This document shows positions 59,766 to 64,000 of a stretch of DNA of 64,000 bases, piece by piece (the first letter of the stretch is position 1; every line of letters starts with the position of its first letter). The stretch covers positions 56,304-120,303 of the forward strand of contig DLHX01000019.1 in assembly GCA_002483465.1 (NCBI GenBank). The letters are read 5' to 3'. The stretch is from Micavibrio sp. UBA7657 (lineage in GTDB: Bacteria; Pseudomonadota; Alphaproteobacteria; Micavibrionales; Micavibrionaceae). A program made the position numbers and the translations under genes. Under the pieces are notes generated by a model, which was not told where the DNA came from, did not search any database, and saw only the letters and a list, made by a program, of their open reading frames with translations.

Positions 59766-59783
59766 AATTCTCTATCGAAAAAA

Positions 59784-60344
59784 TTAACCGCCCACTTTCC
59801 GGACTTTGGATTTTTTCTTCTCGGCGGATTTGCTGGAGCCCTGCACGTCGGCTTTCGGCTTTTTCTCGGCCTTGGCTTTCGGTGCTTTTGCGGCTTTTTC
59901 CTGCGATTTCGCGTCATGCTCGGATGAAACGATCTCAATCGTACCGCTGTCCTTGCCCTTGGCCGATTCATCGCGGTCAACGAGCTCGATTACGGCCATC
60001 GGCGCGGCGTCTCCGTAACGGAAACCGGCTTTCAGGATACGGATATAACCGCCATTACGGTCGGCATAGCGCTCGGCCAGGACGTCGAACAGTTTGCGCA
60101 CCTGTGTCTGGTCGCGCAGCGTGGCAATTGCCTCGCGGCGTTTCGCCAGAGCGGTTTTCGGGTTCGCGGCCGCCTTTTTACCGAGGGTGATGAGCTTTTC
60201 CGTGTAGGGACGAAGCTCTTTCGCCTTCGGCAGGGTCGTCACGATCTGCTCGTGCTTGATCAGCGCGGCAGCCATGTTCGCCAGCATCGCCTTGCGGTGG
60301 CTGGAGACTCTTCCGAGTTTTCTATGTTTAATGCGGTGTTTCAT
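59784..60344 (-). CDS. rplQ: Large-subunit ribosomal protein L17 (bL17) with extended tail
   Basis: The first 120 residues are standard bL17: HRKLGRVSSHRKAMLANMAA, KELRPYTEKLITLGKKA and GGYIRILKAGFRYGDAAPMA. The remaining 60 or so residues form a Lys/Ala/Glu-rich tail ending KKKSKVRKVGG, so the protein is 186 residues against about 120-140 usual. The gene is last in the operon, before the terminator. The 128-bp gap to rpoA contains no gene. Confidence 0.95.
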   Translation of the reverse strand: MKHRIKHRKLGRVSSHRKAMLANMAAALIKHEQIVTTLPKAKELRPYTEKLITLGKKAAANPKTALAKRREAIATLRDQTQVRKLFDVLAERYADRNGGYIRILKAGFRYGDAAPMAVIELVDRDESAKGKDSGTIEIVSSEHDAKSQEKAAKAPKAKAEKKPKADVQGSSKSAEKKKSKVRKVGG

Positions 60345-60472
60345 AGTCTTACTACTTTCTGCCAGCCTGCTGGCGATGCGGCCTCACGTATGAGAACCTT
60401 GGAATAACCGCCTGCCACTAGCCCTTCGAGCTGTAAACAAACGGGGCGGGCAACCTGCCCTAAACTTATTTA

Positions 60473-61486
60473 CTAGAACGGTTCGTCGACCTTCTTCATC
60501 AGTTCGTCGATGTTCTCAGGCGGCCATCCCTCGACCTGCATACCGAGATGCAGACCCATGGTGGAGAGCACTTCCTTGATCTCGTTGAGCGATTTGCGGC
60601 CGAAGTTTGGCGTGCGGAGCATGTCGCTTTCGGATTTCTGAACGAGGTCGCCGATATAGACGATGTTGTCGTTCTTGAGGCAGTTCGCAGAACGAACGGA
60701 AAGTTCCAGCTCGTCCACTTTGCGCAAGAGATTGCGATTGAAGGGGAGCTCTTCGCCCTCTTCCTTGCCGCGTGCCTCTTCCGGCTCTTCGAAGTTCACG
60801 AATACCTGCAGCTGGTCCTGGAGAATACGAGCGGCATAAGCCACTGAATCTTCCGGGGTGATGACGCCGTTGGTTTCAACGAACAGCGTCAGCTTGTCGT
60901 AGTCGGTGATCTGGCCGACGCGGGTGTCTTCCACTTCGTACGTGACCTTGCGGACCGGCGAGAACACGCTGTCCACCGGGATGAGGCCGACAGGCGCTTC
61001 TTCCGGGCGGTTATGCGATGCAGGACGATAGCCCTTGCCGTTGTTTACGGTCATTTCCATGTTCAGCTTCGCGCCCTTGTCGAGCGTGCAGATGACGAGA
61101 TCGGGATTCATGATCTCGATGTCGGCGCCTGCTTCGATCTGCGCGGCGGTGACTTCGCACGGGCCGACAGCCGAGAGACGCATTTTCTTCGGGCCTTCGG
61201 CGTGCATACGCACGGCCAGCGCCTTGACGTTCAGGATGATGTCGGTGACATCTTCACGCACGCCCTCGATGGACGAGAATTCATGGAGAACGCCATCGAT
61301 CTGGACAGCCGTTACAGCAGCGCCCTGCAACGAGGAGAGCAGAATGCGGCGAAGCGCGTTCCCGAGCGTCAAGCCGAAACCGCGCTCGAGGGGTTCAGCG
61401 ATGACTTTGCCGGTGTTCGGCGCATCCGACTTGTTGATGTCGAGCTTGGTCGGTTTAATCAGCTCTTGCCAGTTCTTCTGTATCAT
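60473..61486 (-). CDS. rpoA: RNA polymerase alpha subunit
   Basis: Alpha forms the assembly platform of RNA polymerase. The 337-residue protein has the N-terminal dimerisation domain (EPLERGFGLTLGNALRRILL, SSLQGAAVTAVQIDGVLHEF) and the C-terminal DNA/activator-binding domain (LELSVRSANCLKNDNIVYIG, MLRTPNFGRKSLNEIKEVLS). The order rpsM-rpsK-rpoA-rplQ without rpsD is alphaproteobacterial. Confidence 0.97.
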   Translation of the reverse strand: MIQKNWQELIKPTKLDINKSDAPNTGKVIAEPLERGFGLTLGNALRRILLSSLQGAAVTAVQIDGVLHEFSSIEGVREDVTDIILNVKALAVRMHAEGPKKMRLSAVGPCEVTAAQIEAGADIEIMNPDLVICTLDKGAKLNMEMTVNNGKGYRPASHNRPEEAPVGLIPVDSVFSPVRKVTYEVEDTRVGQITDYDKLTLFVETNGVITPEDSVAYAARILQDQLQVFVNFEEPEEARGKEEGEELPFNRNLLRKVDELELSVRSANCLKNDNIVYIGDLVQKSESDMLRTPNFGRKSLNEIKEVLSTMGLHLGMQVEGWPPENIDELMKKVDEPF

Positions 61487-61583
61487 TTGGTGGTTCCTTT
61501 CACTTCATCCGGTTCTTAGCCGGCCTCTGGTTACGTTGGATAAATCACGCGGCAAGCACCATGCCTCCCGCGTGATGAATTGA

Positions 61584-61982
61584 TTAAACGCGGCGGCGCT
61601 TCGGCGGACGGCAGCCGTTGTGCGGAACGGGCGTGATGTCCTTGATCGAGCGGATGTTGAAACCGGCGGACTGCAAACCGCGCAATGCGGATTCGCGTCC
61701 CGATCCCGGACCCTTGACCCAGACTTCGAGGTCTTTCATGCCGTGTTCCTGCGCCTTGCGGCCAGCATCTTCCGCTGCCATCTGCGCGGCGTACGGTGTC
61801 GATTTTCTCGAACCCTTGAAGCCCATCAGACCGGCGGACGACCAGGCAACAACATTGCCCTGTGCGTCGCTGATCGTGATCATCGTGTTGTTGAAGGTCG
61901 AATTGACGTGCGCAACGCCCGAGACGATATTTTTCTTCTCTTTGCGTTTAACGCGCGCGACTGCTGTCTTTTCTGATGACAT
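61584..61982 (-). CDS. rpsK: Small-subunit ribosomal protein S11 (uS11)
   Basis: A 132-residue protein with the canonical FNNTMITISDAQGNVVAWSS, GFKGSRKSTPYAAQMAAEDA and C-terminal ITPVPHNGCRPPKRRRV. It lies 12 nt after rpsM and 97 nt before rpoA. Confidence 0.97.
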   Translation of the reverse strand: MSSEKTAVARVKRKEKKNIVSGVAHVNSTFNNTMITISDAQGNVVAWSSAGLMGFKGSRKSTPYAAQMAAEDAGRKAQEHGMKDLEVWVKGPGSGRESALRGLQSAGFNIRSIKDITPVPHNGCRPPKRRRV

Positions 61983-61994
61983 GATTATTTCTCC

Positions 61995-62378
61995 TTATTT
62001 CGCGGGCGTTTGTTTTTTGCCGGCGACTGTTTTTGCCGGGCCCTTGCGGGTGCGTGCATTGGTCTGCGTACGCTGGCCGCGAACCGGTAGACCGGCGCGG
62101 TGGCGCAGGCCACGGTAGCAACGCATATCCTGCAGGCGCTTGATGTTCAGCGAAACTTCGCGGCGCAGGTCGCCTTCGATCATGTAGCCGCCTTTTTCGA
62201 TTTCCGAACGGATGCGGTTCAGAATATCTTCAGACGCTTCGCCCATGCGCATCGATAAATCGATGCCGAGCTTTTCGCAGATCTTGAAGGCTGTGGGACG
62301 GCCAATGCCGTGAATGTAAGAGAGCGCGATAGCGATGCGCTTTTTATCCGGTACGTTAACGCCGGCGATACGTGCCAT
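61995..62378 (-). CDS. rpsM: Small-subunit ribosomal protein S13 (uS13)
   Basis: A 127-residue protein beginning MARIAGVNVPDKKRIAIALS, with YIHGIGRPTAFKICEKLGI and RCYRGLRHRAGLPVRGQRTQ. The gap to adk upstream (62379-62610, 232 bp) is larger than elsewhere in the operon and probably holds a promoter or leader; I see AT-rich ATATATATT near 62532 but no clear regulatory hairpin. rpmJ is not present there. Confidence 0.97.
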   Translation of the reverse strand: MARIAGVNVPDKKRIAIALSYIHGIGRPTAFKICEKLGIDLSMRMGEASEDILNRIRSEIEKGGYMIEGDLRREVSLNIKRLQDMRCYRGLRHRAGLPVRGQRTQTNARTRKGPAKTVAGKKQTPAK

Positions 62379-62610
62379 GGTCTTTTCCTTTCAATTTTCC
62401 GAGACACTATTGTCTCTACCAGGCCGGTCCGGGTCTGCCCATTACGCTTCCCCCGGTAGGCTTGTAAACTTATGGTCTTCAATGGCTTGAAGATGCGCGG
62501 AATATAGGCACTCGGGCCTGCCCCGTCAATATATATTTAGGCCGGCCATAAGCCATTTTTTTCAATATTTTACAATGACTTATTTGGGTGCTGCTGATGG
62601 GAGACGCTGA

Positions 62611-63183
62611 CTATTTCAGCGTTTTCCCGATAAGGGCTGTGACTTCATCGACCGGCTGCATGCCATCAATAGCGCGCAGCAGGTTCTTTGCCTCGTAATA
62701 GGGCAAAATCGGGGCAGTCTGGTCGTGATAGACCTTGAGGCGCTTCTTGAGCGTTTCCTCATTATCGTCGGTGCGGGCGCCGCCGGTTTCCGCCGCGCGG
62801 CCCTTGATACGGTCGACCAGCGCCTTGTCGTCGACCTCGAGAACCAGAACATGATCCAGCTTGCGCTTCACCTTGCGGAGCATTTCATCGAGGGCCTCCG
62901 CCTGCGCCACCGTGCGCGGGAAACCATCCAGGATAAAACCCTTCGCGCAGTCCGGCCCTGCGATGCAGTTACCGATCAGTTCGATAATGATTTCGTCAGA
63001 TACGAGCTCGCCCGCATCGAGAACCGATTGAATCTTGCGACCAAGATCGCTGTCGCTCGCCACTTCCGCGCGCAGCATATCGCCGGTCGAGAGTTTCTTG
63101 ATCTTGTAATTTTGCTGAAGACGCGCGGCCTGCGTGCCCTTGCCCGCGCCCGGCGGTCCGAAAATAACGAGGTTCAGTGACAT
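62611..63183 (-). CDS. adk: Adenylate kinase, short form
   Basis: Interconverts 2 ADP with ATP and AMP. The 190-residue protein opens LNLVIFGPPGAGKGTQAARL (P-loop) and has GFILDGFPRTVAQAEALDEM and the DDNEETLKKRL region. It lacks the long zinc-type lid, as usual in alphaproteobacteria. ATG 63183 overlaps the secY stop by 1 nt (TAATG). Confidence 0.96.
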   Translation of the reverse strand: MSLNLVIFGPPGAGKGTQAARLQQNYKIKKLSTGDMLRAEVASDSDLGRKIQSVLDAGELVSDEIIIELIGNCIAGPDCAKGFILDGFPRTVAQAEALDEMLRKVKRKLDHVLVLEVDDKALVDRIKGRAAETGGARTDDNEETLKKRLKVYHDQTAPILPYYEAKNLLRAIDGMQPVDEVTALIGKTLK

Positions 63184-64000
63184 TATCTTCCTCTCAGCTT
63201 GGCCTTTTTGATTAGGCCTTCATACTGGTGCGCGATCATATGCGAATGAATCTGCGCGACCGTATCGAGTGTGACCGAGACCACAATCAAAAGACTCGTG
63301 CCGCCGAAATAAAACGGCATCGAATATTTCGAGATCAGGAACTCCGGCAGGATACAGATGAACACAAGGTAAAACGCACCGATGGTCGTGATGCGCGTCA
63401 GGATATAATCCAGGTAATCGGCCGTGTTCTTGCCGGGGCGAATGCCGGGAATGAAGCCGCCATATTTGCGCAGCATCTCGGCATTATCTTCCGGATTGAA
63501 CACAACAGCGGTGTAGAAGAAGCAGAAGAAAATAATCAGCGCGCCGTAAAGGGTCATATAGATCGGCTGACCGTGCGCGAGATAGCGCGCGATCATCGCG
63601 GTGATATCACCACCGTCCGCACCCGAAAAACCGACAATCGTCAGCGGCAGCAGCAGAAGCGAAGACGCGAAGATCGGCGGAATAACGCCCGCGGTATTGA
63701 GTTTCAGCGGGATGTGGTTCGACGTGCCGCCCATCATACGGTTACCCTGCTGACGTTTTGGATACTGAACAATAACCCGGCGCTGGGCACGCTCCATGAA
63801 CACGATAAAAGCAATGACGCCGCAAACCAGGCTGAACAGCAACAGCAATTCGAGGAAGCTGAACTGCCCCTGGCGGCCAAGCTCAAGAACGCTGGCGATC
63901 GCGCGCGGCAATTCCGCGACGATACCGGCGAAGATGATGAGCGAGATGCCGTTACCGATACCGCGCGCCGTGATCTGCTCGCCGAGCCACATCAGGAACA
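63183..64000 (-). CDS. secY: Preprotein translocase subunit SecY, partial (5' end outside window)
   Basis: The visible C-terminal part (about 272 residues) of the SecYEG channel subunit. Present are GEQITARGIGNGISLIIFAG, IVQYPKRQQGNRMMGGTSNH with IPLKLNTAGVIPPIFASS, and FGGTSLLIVVSVTLDTVAQI near the end. At least five membrane helices are seen. Its stop overlaps adk by 1 nt. The gene continues beyond base 64000. Confidence 0.95.
   Translation of the reverse strand, partial: FLMWLGEQITARGIGNGISLIIFAGIVAELPRAIASVLELGRQGQFSFLELLLLFSLVCGVIAFIVFMERAQRRVIVQYPKRQQGNRMMGGTSNHIPLKLNTAGVIPPIFASSLLLLPLTIVGFSGADGGDITAMIARYLAHGQPIYMTLYGALIIFFCFFYTAVVFNPEDNAEMLRKYGGFIPGIRPGKNTADYLDYILTRITTIGAFYLVFICILPEFLISKYSMPFYFGGTSLLIVVSVTLDTVAQIHSHMIAHQYEGLIKKAKLRGR

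Noticed and set aside
1..64000. CRISPR arrays, tRNA/rRNA genes, insertion sequences or prophage genes
   Set aside because: I looked for regularly spaced repeats, cloverleaf-like intergenic segments, transposases and phage structural genes and saw none; a tRNA missed by eye is possible but unlikely given how little unassigned space remains.

Overview
The window looks like chromosomal DNA of an alphaproteobacterium. The clearest marker is the right end, read on the minus strand: secY-adk-rpsM-rpsK-rpoA-rplQ, without rpsD between rpsK and rpoA, which is the usual alphaproteobacterial arrangement. A speF-type polyamine leader and promoters of the alphaproteobacterial EcfG type (GGAAC-N16/17-CGTT) agree. 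I cannot name the genus; a deep-branching, non-model lineage is a guess. No tRNA, rRNA, CRISPR array, insertion sequence or prophage was recognised.

Layout. (1) 1-3.9 kb: minus-strand methionine-salvage operon mtnB-mtnD-mtnC-mtnK-mtnA with 4-nt overlaps, mtnA cut by the window edge. (2) 3.9-6.1 kb: an ABC-F ATPase followed by a GIY-YIG protein. (3) 6.1-19.2 kb: surface glycan locus. It encodes nonulosonate (sialic/legionaminic-type) synthesis and activation (neuB, neuC, neuA), a hydroxyacid dehydrogenase, a beta-propeller-like protein, two GT4 glycosyltransferases, an MBOAT O-acyltransferase with an SGNH-like partner, a UDP-uronate epimerase, a UDP-HexNAc 6-dehydrogenase and a methyltransferase. 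(4) 19.2-29.1 kb: stress/envelope region with a mini anti-sigma-like protein, a hybrid histidine kinase, an ECF sigma factor, an OmpR-type regulator and many very small proteins (DUF1328, YqjD/ElaB-like, CsbD, PRC-barrel, EF-hand, glycine zipper, ExoD). Most transcription units here start with a match to the EcfG promoter consensus and many end in their own hairpin terminator, so this reads as one physically clustered regulon. (5) 29.1-30.8 kb: a motA/motB pair with no other motility genes. (6) 30.8-34.6 kb: sulfate ABC importer operon (sbp-cysT-cysW-cysA). (7) 34.7-36.5 kb: the 3' remnant of a hybrid kinase gene (half receiver plus HPt), then pyrC.

(8) 36.5-41.1 kb: polyamine operon. A structured leader containing an 18-codon upstream ORF precedes a PLP decarboxylase, a deoxyhypusine-synthase-like enzyme, agmatine deiminase and N-carbamoylputrescine amidase. 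(9) 41.1-42.2 kb: two small DNA-binding regulators, one with an S24 fold that has lost its catalytic Ser. (10) 42.2-46.9 kb: sulfate activation (cysD, cysN/C fusion, cysQ) beside UDP-glucose dehydrogenase. (11) 47-59.7 kb: mixed housekeeping and unknown genes: SapC-like protein, HTH/coiled-coil protein, acyl-CoA dehydrogenase, SLT-domain protein, TrmN6-like methyltransferase, a Rap1a/Tai-like periplasmic protein, a single-chain alpha2-type glycyl-tRNA synthetase, an AT-rich island with a 49-aa gene, an HtrA protease and panB-panC. (12) 59.7-64 kb: ribosomal/rpoA/adk/secY operon end.

How it fits together. Sulfate import (30-34 kb) and PAPS synthesis (42-45 kb), UDP-uronate synthesis (45-47 and 16-18 kb) and nonulosonate synthesis (6-9 kb) could all supply a decorated surface polysaccharide. 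The methionine-salvage operon recycles methylthioadenosine. The two signals I consider most worth testing are the EcfG-type regulon with its candidate mini anti-sigma factor, and the small arginine-rich upstream ORF in the polyamine leader.
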